From contig CABJBK010000008.1 in NCBI GenBank assembly GCA_902363825.1, positions 113,051 through 177,050 on the forward strand: a DNA stretch of 64,000 nucleotides, read 5' to 3'. Position numbers and translations under genes: made by a program. Source of the stretch: Lachnospiraceae bacterium. Lineage in GTDB: Bacteria > Bacillota > Clostridia > Lachnospirales > Lachnospiraceae. Under the pieces are notes generated by a model. That model worked only from the letters and a program-made list of their open reading frames with translations. It did not search any database and had not been told where the DNA came from. This document shows, in pieces, positions 1 through 8,239 of this stretch (position 1 is its first letter; each line of letters starts with the position of its first letter).

Positions 1-1080
1 CTTCGCGCAGCCCTCCATCGTATCGAAGGAGATAAAATATCCTCCGCGCGGATTGGTCCAGGACGCGATCTTCGCACTTCCAAGTTCTTCCTCTAACATG
101 CGCTCGACCATCTCAAACTTCGGACGCATGATTTCTGCCTGTTTTTTCATATGCTTTTTCATCTCACCGATACTGTGAAAATAGCGCACCTGACGCAGCT
201 GGTTGATCTTATCCGGTCCGATCGTTCCCTGCTTCAGATAATTTTTAAACGCGATCATATTTGCCGGGCTCGTCGCAAACGCCGCGATCCCGTCTCCCGG
301 AAATGCCACCTTGCTGGTCGAACAAAATTCGTAAACCATGTCTCCGTTTCCTTCTTTTTCCGCAAGATCCAAAAGATCCGGGATCTCATGCTCCTCCTTA
401 TACAGATCGTGTATACAGTATGCGTTATCCCAGAAGATACGGAAATCTTTTGCCTTTGGTTTTAAAGCGGCAAAGCGTTTCACTACTTCCTCACTGAATA
501 CCACGCCGGTCGGATTCTGATACTTCGGAACGCACCAGATTCCCTTTATCGTCTCATCGGATGCCACAAGCTTTTCCACCACATCCATATCCGGTCCATC
601 CTCTTTCATCGGAACCGTCACAAGCTCAAATCCGAAATACTCGGTCATTCCGAAATGTCTGTCATATCCCGGCGCCGGGCACAGAAATTTCCGTTTTTTC
701 TGCATACACATCGGCGTCTCGCCGAGCAGCCCGTCTAACATTGCATGATTGAACAGCAAAAACATGATCGTCAGACTGCTGTTTCCAAGCACCATCACAT
801 TGGTCTGTTTGGTTCCGAGCATCTTCCGCATCAGATCTTTTGCCTCCTCAATACCGTCAAGCCCGCCGTAGTTGCGGCAGTCTGTTCCGTTCTGGGTATG
901 TAACACCGACGTACTCTTTAACGAGTCCAGAATGCCCATCGAAAGCGCTAACTGCTCCGCGGACGGCTTTCCTCTGGAGAGATCGAGCGACAGCCCAAGC
1001 TCCTGATATTTGCGGTACTCGGCAAGACATTTTTCCTGCTCTTTCTTCTGTTCTTCTGTTGTCATCGCACTGTAATCCAT
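1..1080 (-). CDS. Aminotransferase class I/II, aspartate aminotransferase type Ic (3' end cut by window)
   Basis: A PLP-dependent aminotransferase of the AAT-Ic / MocR-like family, reading off the left edge of the window; 360 codons are present and the C-terminus is missing. Visible family features are NPTG within YQNPTGVVF, the PLP-binding lysine in FCSTSKVAFPG and the substrate arginine region NPRGGYF. The start at 1080 has a good ribosome site (AAGGAGAAC, 6 nt away). It lies 17 nt downstream of the YoaK-family gene, so the two are probably co-transcribed. The family transfers amino groups between aspartate or alanine and 2-oxo acids; the exact substrate cannot be read from the sequence. 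Confidence 0.88.
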   Translation of the reverse strand, partial: MDYSAMTTEEQKKEQEKCLAEYRKYQELGLSLDLSRGKPSAEQLALSMGILDSLKSTSVLHTQNGTDCRNYGGLDGIEEAKDLMRKMLGTKQTNVMVLGNSSLTIMFLLFNHAMLDGLLGETPMCMQKKRKFLCPAPGYDRHFGMTEYFGFELVTVPMKEDGPDMDVVEKLVASDETIKGIWCVPKYQNPTGVVFSEEVVKRFAALKPKAKDFRIFWDNAYCIHDLYKEEHEIPDLLDLAEKEGNGDMVYEFCSTSKVAFPGDGIAAFATSPANMIAFKNYLKQGTIGPDKINQLRQVRYFHSIGEMKKHMKKQAEIMRPKFEMVERMLEEELGSAKIASWTNPRGGYFISFDTMEGCAK

Positions 1081-1097
1081 GTTTTTGTTCTCCTTTT

Positions 1098-1820
1098 TTA
1101 TTTTAACTTCTCGATTCCCATTAAAAAGAAACTGATACCCAAAAAGACGCAGGATACCCATATCGTGTGGATTCCGTAGTTTGCCGAAAGGTTTCCACCG
1201 ATCCCTGCTCCGATTCCAAACACAAAGATCACGCCGAAATAATAAAGCGCTCTTCTTAACTGATCCGGTTTTTTCTCACGCATATATACTGACAGCGCCG
1301 CCGTTCCGCTCCTCAGATTTCCGATGCACATCGTGCTCGCGTAGGAATAACCGTTGACCTTGCGAAACGTCTGCACCTGCATCGCGCAGGCAAAAGATAC
1401 CAGTATGGTTGCTGTCATATTGAGTGCCACCGGCATAAATCCGACCAAAAATAAGATCACGATCTCCGCAAGAAGAATCCCCTGTCTCCAGTGCATTTTT
1501 CTTGCGTACCGGAAACGGTTCTGTATTTTCTCCGCTAAGAACACGCCAAGCGCAAACGAAAGGAGCGGCAGCAGATAACGCAGTCCGTCCATCCACTCCC
1601 CTGCCATAAAATGCTGGCTCATCAAAACCACGTTTCCGGTCTGCGCGTTTGAGAACACCTCATTCCTTGTATTATAAGTGTATGCGTCCTGAAAGCCCCC
1701 GGATAGCGCAAGAAACGCGCTGTTGATAAACGCCTCCGACATCTGGTTTTCAGAAAGCAGACATGCCACGATCGGGTTATGTTTCTTTCCCTGATTTCCC
1801 CGTTCTGTCACTTTTTTCAC
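1098..1820 (-). CDS. YoaK family (DUF1275) membrane protein
   Basis: A 240-aa polytopic membrane protein with about six hydrophobic segments. It matches the DUF1275/YoaK family in the pattern SGGFQDAYTY near residues 41-50, followed by NAQTGNVVLMSQ. The function of the family is not established. The reading frame opens with GTG at 1820, but the ribosome site AAGGA sits almost on it, so the in-frame GTG at 1811 may be the true start. The gene is divergent from the LysR gene and has its own promoter at 1849-1877; LysR control of a divergent neighbour is a common arrangement, but here it is inference. Confidence 0.85.
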   Translation of the reverse strand: MKKVTERGNQGKKHNPIVACLLSENQMSEAFINSAFLALSGGFQDAYTYNTRNEVFSNAQTGNVVLMSQHFMAGEWMDGLRYLLPLLSFALGVFLAEKIQNRFRYARKMHWRQGILLAEIVILFLVGFMPVALNMTATILVSFACAMQVQTFRKVNGYSYASTMCIGNLRSGTAALSVYMREKKPDQLRRALYYFGVIFVFGIGAGIGGNLSANYGIHTIWVSCVFLGISFFLMGIEKLK

Positions 1821-1848
1821 ATCCTTCTTGCTTTTTTTTACCGTATGT

Positions 1849-1877
1849 ATTATACTGTCCAGACAGCAAGATGTAAA
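1849..1877 (-). promoter_or_regulatory. Sigma-A type promoter for the YoaK-family gene
   Basis: Read on the minus strand: -35 TTTACA (1872-1877), 17-nt spacer, -10 TATAAT (1849-1854). It points at the gene starting near 1820 and lies in the divergent gap shared with the LysR regulator, a plausible place for its operator. Confidence 0.65.
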
Positions 1878-1947
1878 ACGTATATTTCATATATTTGTCA
1901 TATTATTTTTATATTGTGCGATCTCACCCAAAGAAAGGACTTATGCG

Positions 1948-2829
1948 ATGATCACCTACGATTACTACCGGATCTTTTATTTTGTAGCCCAGTACCACAG
2001 CTTCACCAAAGCGGCGGAAGTGCTCGGGAACAACCAGCCCAACATCACCCGCTGCATGAACAATCTCGAGCATGAGTTAAACTGCAAATTATTTGTCCGT
2101 TCTAACCGGGGCGTCACCCTGACACCGGAAGGAACCCGTCTCTATGAGCACGCCGCGATTGCCTACGAACAGCTTTTGGTCGGAGAAGAAGAATTAAAAA
2201 AAGACCGCGAGCTTGAGAGCGGTCTTATCACGATCGGCGCAAGTGAAACGGCACTGCGCCTTGTTCTTTTAGACAAACTTGAAGTTTTCCGCGAGCGCTA
2301 TCCACATGTGCGCCTCCGGATCTTAAATTATTCCACACCACAGGCGATCACTGCCTTAGAAAACGGGCTTGCGGATCTTGCGATCGTAACCACACCGCTT
2401 ACGATCAAAAATTCTCTGCAGAAAGTTCCGCTTTATTCCTTCCATGAGATCTTACTCGGCGGGAAAAAGTTCGCTTCCGCCGCAGCCGACAAACGCCACC
2501 TCGCGGATTTTGGCGACGCGCCATTCATCTCGCTTGGAAATGACACCGGAACCAGACAGCTCTATATCCAGTACTTTTTAAACTACGGTCTGCCGTTCCA
2601 GCCGGATATGGAGGCTGCGACAACCGACCAGATCCTGCCGATGATCGCGCACAATCTGGGCATCGGTTTCTATCCCGAAAAGCTGGCACAGGAATCGATC
2701 GCCAAGGGCGAGGTCTGCCAGATTTCGATCACAGAGCCGCTTCCTGACCGGTGCGTATGTCTGCTCTGCGACAAAAACCGGCCTTTAAGTATTGCCGCAA
2801 AAAAATTAAAGGAAGAACTAATGCGTTAG
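1948..2829 (+). CDS. LysR family transcriptional regulator
   Basis: A 293-aa LysR-type regulator. The N-terminal winged helix-turn-helix covers about residues 1-60 (YDYYRIFYFVAQYHSFTKAA, then NNLEHELNCKLFVRSNRGVTLTPEG); a periplasmic-binding-like co-inducer domain follows. I chose ATG 1948 because AAAGGA lies 8 nt upstream and the family starts here; a longer frame from 1828 adds 40 hydrophobic residues that match nothing. It is divergent from the YoaK-family gene and its stop codon overlaps that of the convergent aguB by 4 nt. The ligand is unknown. Confidence 0.9.
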   Translation: MITYDYYRIFYFVAQYHSFTKAAEVLGNNQPNITRCMNNLEHELNCKLFVRSNRGVTLTPEGTRLYEHAAIAYEQLLVGEEELKKDRELESGLITIGASETALRLVLLDKLEVFRERYPHVRLRILNYSTPQAITALENGLADLAIVTTPLTIKNSLQKVPLYSFHEILLGGKKFASAAADKRHLADFGDAPFISLGNDTGTRQLYIQYFLNYGLPFQPDMEAATTDQILPMIAHNLGIGFYPEKLAQESIAKGEVCQISITEPLPDRCVCLLCDKNRPLSIAAKKLKEELMR

Positions 2830-2836
2830 TTCTTCC
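2811..2836 (-). terminator. Intrinsic terminator of the polyamine operon, placed over two convergent stop codons
   Basis: A perfect 11-bp inverted repeat, GGAAGAACTAA - TGCG - TTAGTTCTTCC, contains the stop codons of both the LysR gene (plus strand) and aguB (minus strand). On the minus strand the stem is followed by TTTAATTTTTTT, so it should end the polyamine operon transcript. On the plus strand there is no T-run. Confidence 0.65.
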
Positions 2837-3707
2837 CTGCAATGATCCCGTAATATTCCGGTCTTCTGTCTCGGAACAGCCCCCACTCGAGCCGTTTTGC
2901 CATCAGATCGGAAAGGTCATATTCCGTCATCAGAATCTCTTCCGTATCTCTGGACGCGCTCTTTATGAGTTCTCCCGTCTCATCCGTCATAAACGAAGAT
3001 CCGTAAAAATTAAGTTTTGAGCTCTGCCTGCCGTTTTCCTCACAGGGCTCCACGCTTTCTTCCCCGATCCGGTTCGCAGCGATCACCGGCATCAGGTTGG
3101 TGGCTGCATGCCCCTGCATACATCTGCGCCAGTGCGGCATACTGTCGCACGCAAGGATCGGCTCCGATCCGATCGCGGTCGGATAAAACAGCAGTTCCGC
3201 GCCCTTTAACGCCATGCATCGCGCGCTCTCCGGAAACCACTGATCCCAGCAGATGCCGACACCGATCGTGCCGTATTTCGTGGCAAACGCCTGAAATCCG
3301 GTGTCCCCCGGCGTGAAATAGAATTTCTCCTGATAGTAATGGTCATCCGGGATATGGGTCTTACGGTATACACCAAGCAGCGTTCCATCCGCATCGATAC
3401 AGGCAACGGAATTGTAGAGATTATTGCAGTCTCTCTCGTAAAAGCTGATCGGAAGCACAACGGAAAGCTCCCTCGCAAGCCGCATTCCCATCTGCACCGC
3501 GTCATTTTCCTCCACCGGCTTTGCATAGGCGTAAAAATCATAACGTCTCTGCTGGCAGAAGTATTCCCGTTCAAAAAGCTCCGGCAGCAATATGATCTGC
3601 GCTCCCATCTTCGCCGCTTCCCTGATCTTTGCTTCCGCAGACGCAAGATTCTTTTCTATTTCTTTTTCACAGCGCATCTGAATGGCTGCCACCTTCACTT
3701 TGCTCAT
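2826..3707 (-). CDS. aguB: N-carbamoylputrescine amidase
   Basis: A nitrilase-superfamily enzyme of 293 aa that hydrolyses N-carbamoylputrescine to putrescine, CO2 and ammonia, the last step of the agmatine route to putrescine. The nitrilase triad is visible: Glu in ILLPELFE, Lys in YRKTHIPD and Cys in GVGICWDQWFPE. ATG 3707 is preferred because GGAAAGGAAAG precedes it and the protein then starts MSKVKVAAIQM, as in the family; an upstream in-frame extension to 3836 would run into aguA and has no family match. It is the last gene of the polyamine operon, 32 nt after aguA. Confidence 0.93.
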   Translation of the reverse strand: MSKVKVAAIQMRCEKEIEKNLASAEAKIREAAKMGAQIILLPELFEREYFCQQRRYDFYAYAKPVEENDAVQMGMRLARELSVVLPISFYERDCNNLYNSVACIDADGTLLGVYRKTHIPDDHYYQEKFYFTPGDTGFQAFATKYGTIGVGICWDQWFPESARCMALKGAELLFYPTAIGSEPILACDSMPHWRRCMQGHAATNLMPVIAANRIGEESVEPCEENGRQSSKLNFYGSSFMTDETGELIKSASRDTEEILMTEYDLSDLMAKRLEWGLFRDRRPEYYGIIAGKN

Positions 3708-3739
3708 ATCTACTCTTTCCTTTCCCTGAAATGTCCCAT

Positions 3740-4885
3740 TTAAAGCGGGATCTGCTGTGTGATGCAGTGGATATTTCCACCACCGACCAGAATATCCCTT
3801 GCGTAAACCGGGATCACCCTGCGGTCTTTGTTCCACTCCTGCATCAATGCCACCGCCCGCCTGTCACTCTCTTCATTTTCTCCGCCGAAGACCGGCATTA
3901 CCACCGCGTCATTGGAAAAATAGAAGTTTACATAAGATGCCGCCAGCCGTTCTCCTGCCTCCCGCTCATCTTCACCGGCCTCGAACGTATAACCGGCAAG
4001 TTCCTCACTTGTTATGCAGACCGGGATATCCGGGATCGGCAGCTTATGGATGACAAGTTTCCTGCCTTTCGCGTCCGTCTCCTGTTCCAAATAGGCAAGT
4101 GACTCTTCCGAGAGCGCATACTGCGGATCTTCCCTATTATCCGTCCACGCCAGCACGACCTCTCCCGGACGCAAAAACGCGCACACATTATCGACATGTT
4201 CGTTTGTCTCATCCTGATAGATGCCGCGCGGCAGCCAGAGGACTTTTTTTGCCCCGAGATACTGCTTTAACCGCTGCTCGATCTCCTCTTTGGAGAGTTT
4301 CGGGTTTCGTCCCGCACTCAAAAGGCAGGATTCGGTCACCATGACCGTCCCCTCTCCATCACTGTGGATCGAGCCGCCTTCCAGCACGAACGGTGCTGCG
4401 TCATAGACCGGATAACCGTAGGTTTCCGCAAAATATTTTGCAAACGCATTGTCCTTTTCCCAGGAAGCATACAGTCCGTCAACTTCACCGCCCCACGCAT
4501 TGAACTCCCAGTTCACCGCGCGGATCTCATGCTCTTCTGAGATATTCCCTTTTCTTACAAATGTCGGTGCGACATCCCTTGCCCACGCGTCATCGGTCTT
4601 TGCCGAAAAAAGCTCCACATTTTCCTGCCATGGCTCCCCGGTTTCCTCTAACATGGCTTTGGCGGATTCCATGCCCGCCGCTCCGACCGCGACATAGACT
4701 TTTTCACTTGCCGCGATCGCCTTTATCACATCGCGAAACGCCGCGCGTGCCGCCTTTGCCCCGTAGATCCAGGAACCCGGACGCTCCGGCCAGATCAGGA
4801 TGCATCCACGGTGCGGCTCAAATTCCCCCGGCATGATAAAACCGTCTGCCGCCGGGCTTTTGGTCTGCTCTCGTTTCTGTTCCAT
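3740..4885 (-). CDS. aguA: Agmatine deiminase
   Basis: About 381 aa, converting agmatine to N-carbamoylputrescine plus ammonia. It belongs to the guanidine-modifying (PPADI) fold: GRxP-type N-terminus (MPGEFEPHRGCILIWPERPG), a central NEHVDNVCAF segment carrying the catalytic His, and a C-terminal GGGNIHCITQQIP with the nucleophilic Cys. Two starts are possible; ATG 4885 has GGAG 6 nt upstream, while ATG 4897 has no ribosome site. Between nspC and aguB in the operon, it supplies the substrate for the amidase. Confidence 0.94.
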   Translation of the reverse strand: MEQKREQTKSPAADGFIMPGEFEPHRGCILIWPERPGSWIYGAKAARAAFRDVIKAIAASEKVYVAVGAAGMESAKAMLEETGEPWQENVELFSAKTDDAWARDVAPTFVRKGNISEEHEIRAVNWEFNAWGGEVDGLYASWEKDNAFAKYFAETYGYPVYDAAPFVLEGGSIHSDGEGTVMVTESCLLSAGRNPKLSKEEIEQRLKQYLGAKKVLWLPRGIYQDETNEHVDNVCAFLRPGEVVLAWTDNREDPQYALSEESLAYLEQETDAKGRKLVIHKLPIPDIPVCITSEELAGYTFEAGEDEREAGERLAASYVNFYFSNDAVVMPVFGGENEESDRRAVALMQEWNKDRRVIPVYARDILVGGGNIHCITQQIPL

Positions 4886-4903
4886 TCTTTTCTCCATTAT
4901 CTT

Positions 4904-6034
4904 TTATGACAAACGCATCTTAAAATCTTCATAGCCGAATTCCTTTACGATCTGCACGGTGCCATCCTCTTTTTGCACCGCGATCGCCGGGAGCGGCATT
5001 CCGTTAAACGTGTTATTCTTTACCATGGAATAGATCGCCATATCTTCAAACACGAGCCGGTCGCCCACATGGATCTCCTGCGTGAAACTGTAATCTCCGA
5101 TCACATCTCCCGCCAGACAGGTCATCGAGGACAGCCGGTAGGTATATGGCTTCTCCTTCGCCGGAAATCCGCCTCTTAACGGCGGACGATACGGCATCTC
5201 AAGCACATCCGGCATATGACACGCCGCAGAAACGTCGAGGATTAAAATATCCAGATCGTTTTTTACAATATCCTGCACTTCCGTCACCAGATATCCCGCA
5301 TTCAACGCGATTGCTTCCCCCGGTTCGAGATAAACCGTCAGGTGATAGCGATCGGTAATATAACCGATGAGCTTTTTTAATTCTTCCAGATGATAACCCG
5401 GTCTTGTAATGTGATGACCGCCGCCTAAGTTGAGCCATTTGATCTTTGTGAGATACTGCCCGAATTTTTTCTCGAACGCATAAAAGGTTTTGACCAGATC
5501 ATCCGCGTCCTGTTCACACAGCGTATGAAAATGCAGTCCCTCGATGTCCTCCGGCAGTTCCTCCGGGAACTGCGCTCTTGTGACACCAAGCCTGGAGCCC
5601 GGCGCACACGGATCATAGATCGCATGTCCTTCCTGCGTGGAGCACTCCGGATTCACACGGATCCCGATACTCGCTTTTCCTGCCGCTTCCCGGTGTTTTT
5701 CGTACTGCGCAAAGGAATTAAAGATGATATGGTCGCAGATCTCAGACAGCTCTTTCATATCCTTCGCTTTGTAAGCCGGCGCGAAGACATGGTTTTCCTT
5801 TCCCATTTCTTCCCTGCCAAGGCGCGCCTCATACAGCCCGCTCGCCGTTGTCCCGCTGATATACTGTCCGATCAGCGGATACAGGTGGTACATGGAAAAC
5901 GCTTTCTGCGCCAAAAGCACATGGCAGCCCGTCTCCTGTTCCAGATTTTTTAGTATCTCCAGGTTCTGTTTTAATTTTTTCTCATCTGCCACATAGCAGG
6001 GCGTTGGCAGCGTCTCCCAGGTACAAGTCTTCAT
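4904..6034 (-). CDS. nspC: Carboxynorspermidine decarboxylase
   Basis: A 376-aa fold-III PLP decarboxylase related to diaminopimelate and ornithine decarboxylases. It removes CO2 from carboxy(nor)spermidine to give (nor)spermidine. The PLP lysine is in HVLLAQKAFSM near residue 44, the glycine loop is LNLGGGHH, and a CLAGD motif supplies the cross-subunit active-site cysteine. It starts with ATG and AGAGGAAA upstream. It lies directly after the carboxynorspermidine dehydrogenase gene, its pathway partner, and 18 nt before aguA. Confidence 0.92.
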   Translation of the reverse strand: MKTCTWETLPTPCYVADEKKLKQNLEILKNLEQETGCHVLLAQKAFSMYHLYPLIGQYISGTTASGLYEARLGREEMGKENHVFAPAYKAKDMKELSEICDHIIFNSFAQYEKHREAAGKASIGIRVNPECSTQEGHAIYDPCAPGSRLGVTRAQFPEELPEDIEGLHFHTLCEQDADDLVKTFYAFEKKFGQYLTKIKWLNLGGGHHITRPGYHLEELKKLIGYITDRYHLTVYLEPGEAIALNAGYLVTEVQDIVKNDLDILILDVSAACHMPDVLEMPYRPPLRGGFPAKEKPYTYRLSSMTCLAGDVIGDYSFTQEIHVGDRLVFEDMAIYSMVKNNTFNGMPLPAIAVQKEDGTVQIVKEFGYEDFKMRLS

Positions 6035-6072
6035 ATTTTCCTCTGTCCTTACTTTGTTATCATTTGAAATGC

Positions 6073-7332
6073 TTATTCTACGGTCTTTGGATTTTCATCC
6101 ACGATCCACGGCAGACCATACTGGTTTAACATATCCATAAACGGATCCGGATCGAACTCCTCGATATTGAATACACCGTCTTTATCCCATACCTTGTCCA
6201 CTACAAGCGCAGCTCCGATCATTGCCGGAACACCGGTCGTATAGGAGATTGCCTGGGATCCGACCTCTTTGTAGCATTCCTGATGGTCGCAGACATTATA
6301 GATATAGATCGTCTTTTCTTTTCCGTCTTTCTTTCCGGTAAAGATACATCCGATGTTGGTCTTTCCTACGGTTCTTGGTCCCAGGGATGCCGGATCCGGA
6401 AGCAGTGCCTTTAAGAACTGGATCGGCACGATCTCCCTGCCCTCAAACTGGATCGGTGAAGTGGAGAGCATACCGACATTCTCCAGGCATTTCATGTGTG
6501 TCAGATAGCTCTGTCCGAAGGTCATAAAGAAACGGATACGTTTTACGCCCGGCACATTCTTTGCCAGAGACTCGATCTCCTCATGATGCAAAAGATACAT
6601 ATCCTTGTCGCCGACCTGCGGGAAATTATATTCTCTTTTGATCTCCATCGGCTCTGTCTCTACCCAGTGTCCGTTCTCCCAGTAGGAACCATTTGCGGAA
6701 ACCTCGCGCAGATTGATCTCCGGGTTAAAGTTGGTCGCAAACGGATAACCGTGATCTCCGCCGTTGCAGTCTAAGATATCAATATACTCGATTTCATCAA
6801 AATAATGCTTTAACGCATACGCGGTAAAGACGCTCGTAACGCCCGGATCGAATCCGCTTCCGAGCAGTGCCGTGATCCCTGCTTCCTTAAATTTTTCCTG
6901 ATATGCCCACTGCCAGGAATAATCAAAATATGCGGTAAATCCTTCGTCTTTGCAGCGTTTTTCATAAATTTTGCGCCACTCTGGATCATCCGTGTCTTCC
7001 GGCTCATAGTTTGCCGTGTCGATATAATCCACCTTGCATGCAAGACACGCATCCATGATCGTCAAATCCTGATACGGCAGTGCCACGTTAAGTACCGCGT
7101 CCGGCTTGTAATCCCGGATCAACCGGATCAGTTCATCCACATTGTCCGCATCCACCTTTGCTGTGGTAATAACGGTATCCGTCGTCTTTTCCAGCTTCTC
7201 CTTTAACGCATCACATTTTTCCTTGGTACGGCTCGCGATGCAGATCTCTTGAAATGTTTTGCTGTTCTGGCAGCATTTGTGGATCGCGACTCCCGCAACT
7301 CCTCCGCAGCCGATAATCAGTAATCTTCCCAT
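6073..7332 (-). CDS. Carboxynorspermidine (carboxyspermidine) dehydrogenase, saccharopine dehydrogenase family
   Basis: A 419-aa protein with an N-terminal Rossmann NAD(P) site (LLIIGCGGVAGVAIHK) and the saccharopine-dehydrogenase C-terminal fold. In this family and next to nspC it condenses aspartate semialdehyde with putrescine or diaminopropane and reduces the Schiff base to carboxyspermidine or carboxynorspermidine. Length and motifs are normal. The ribosome site is AAAGGAGG. Which diamine is used cannot be told from sequence; the operon makes putrescine, so carboxyspermidine is the likelier product. Confidence 0.9.
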   Translation of the reverse strand: MGRLLIIGCGGVAGVAIHKCCQNSKTFQEICIASRTKEKCDALKEKLEKTTDTVITTAKVDADNVDELIRLIRDYKPDAVLNVALPYQDLTIMDACLACKVDYIDTANYEPEDTDDPEWRKIYEKRCKDEGFTAYFDYSWQWAYQEKFKEAGITALLGSGFDPGVTSVFTAYALKHYFDEIEYIDILDCNGGDHGYPFATNFNPEINLREVSANGSYWENGHWVETEPMEIKREYNFPQVGDKDMYLLHHEEIESLAKNVPGVKRIRFFMTFGQSYLTHMKCLENVGMLSTSPIQFEGREIVPIQFLKALLPDPASLGPRTVGKTNIGCIFTGKKDGKEKTIYIYNVCDHQECYKEVGSQAISYTTGVPAMIGAALVVDKVWDKDGVFNIEEFDPDPFMDMLNQYGLPWIVDENPKTVE

Positions 7333-7360
7333 GTTTTTATCCTCCTTTATCTGTAAGCTT

Positions 7361-8224
7361 CTATGCTTTTGCTCTTTCTTCTTCTTTCAACATATCCTCT
7401 ACATATTTTGGCAGCATGAACGCGCCCTTATGCAGGTTTGTCGTATAATACCAGGTTTTGATCCCGCGCTTTTTCCAGCGCGCCGCATCCAGATCCACGA
7501 GCGGATGATATTTTTTTGACGCAAATCCAAACAGCCAGTACCCGGAAGAACAGGTCGGGATATGCGCCTGATACACACGGCTGATCGGAAAACTGTGGCT
7601 AGCCTTGCGATGCATGAGGCGGCAGGATTCCTCGTCTTCGTCATAAAACGGACTGCCATGCTGATATACCATGATCCCATCCTCTTTGAGTGCGCGGAAA
7701 CAGTTTCCGTAAAACTCCTTGGTAAAAAGTCCCGCCGTATGTCCGAGCGGATCGATCGCGTCGTTGATGATCAGATCATACATGTCGTTTTTCGTGCGCA
7801 GAAAACGCAGTCCGTCCGCATTGTAGACCTTCACACGCGGATCGTCCAGACCGCACGCGTTATCCGGGAAAAACTTTTTACAGACCTCCACGAACACCTC
7901 ATCCGGCTCCACGACATCGATCTCTTCGATCTCATCATAATAGGAAAGTTCTCTTGCCACGCCGCCGTCACCGCCACCGATAACCAGAACCTTTCTCACA
8001 TGCGGATGCACCGCCATCGGCACATGTACGATCATCTCGTCATAGACGAACTCATCCTGTTCGGAAAATACGATGCTTCCGTCCGAACTCAAAAAACGCC
8101 CGAACTCTTTCGACTCAAATACGTCAATACGCTGATAATCGGTCTGTTCCCCGAAAAGCTGTTTTTCTACCTTTACCGACACTTTCACATGCTCCGTGTG
8201 GTAATCTGAAAACCAAAGTTCCAC
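7361..8224 (-). CDS. speE: Spermidine synthase (polyamine aminopropyltransferase)
   Basis: A 287-aa aminopropyltransferase transferring the aminopropyl group of decarboxylated S-adenosylmethionine to putrescine. Visible are the N-terminal beta domain, the dcSAM site VLVIGGGDGGVARELSYY and the catalytic region DLIINDAIDPLGHTAGLFTKEFY. The start is GTG with AAAGGAGG 9 nt upstream. No AdoMet decarboxylase (speD) occurs in the window, so the dcSAM would have to come from elsewhere; nearby genes give a second, AdoMet-independent route to spermidine. Confidence 0.93.
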   Translation of the reverse strand: MELWFSDYHTEHVKVSVKVEKQLFGEQTDYQRIDVFESKEFGRFLSSDGSIVFSEQDEFVYDEMIVHVPMAVHPHVRKVLVIGGGDGGVARELSYYDEIEEIDVVEPDEVFVEVCKKFFPDNACGLDDPRVKVYNADGLRFLRTKNDMYDLIINDAIDPLGHTAGLFTKEFYGNCFRALKEDGIMVYQHGSPFYDEDEESCRLMHRKASHSFPISRVYQAHIPTCSSGYWLFGFASKKYHPLVDLDAARWKKRGIKTWYYTTNLHKGAFMLPKYVEDMLKEEERAKA

Positions 8225-8239
8225 CGGCTTTCTCCTCCT

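Noticed and set aside
1828..1947. Longer N-terminus for the LysR regulator
   Set aside because: The extra 40 residues are hydrophobic, unlike the family, and ATG 1948 has a proper ribosome site.
3708..3836. Upstream extension of aguB
   Set aside because: The added 43 residues overlap aguA and match nothing; ATG 3707 starts with the family sequence.
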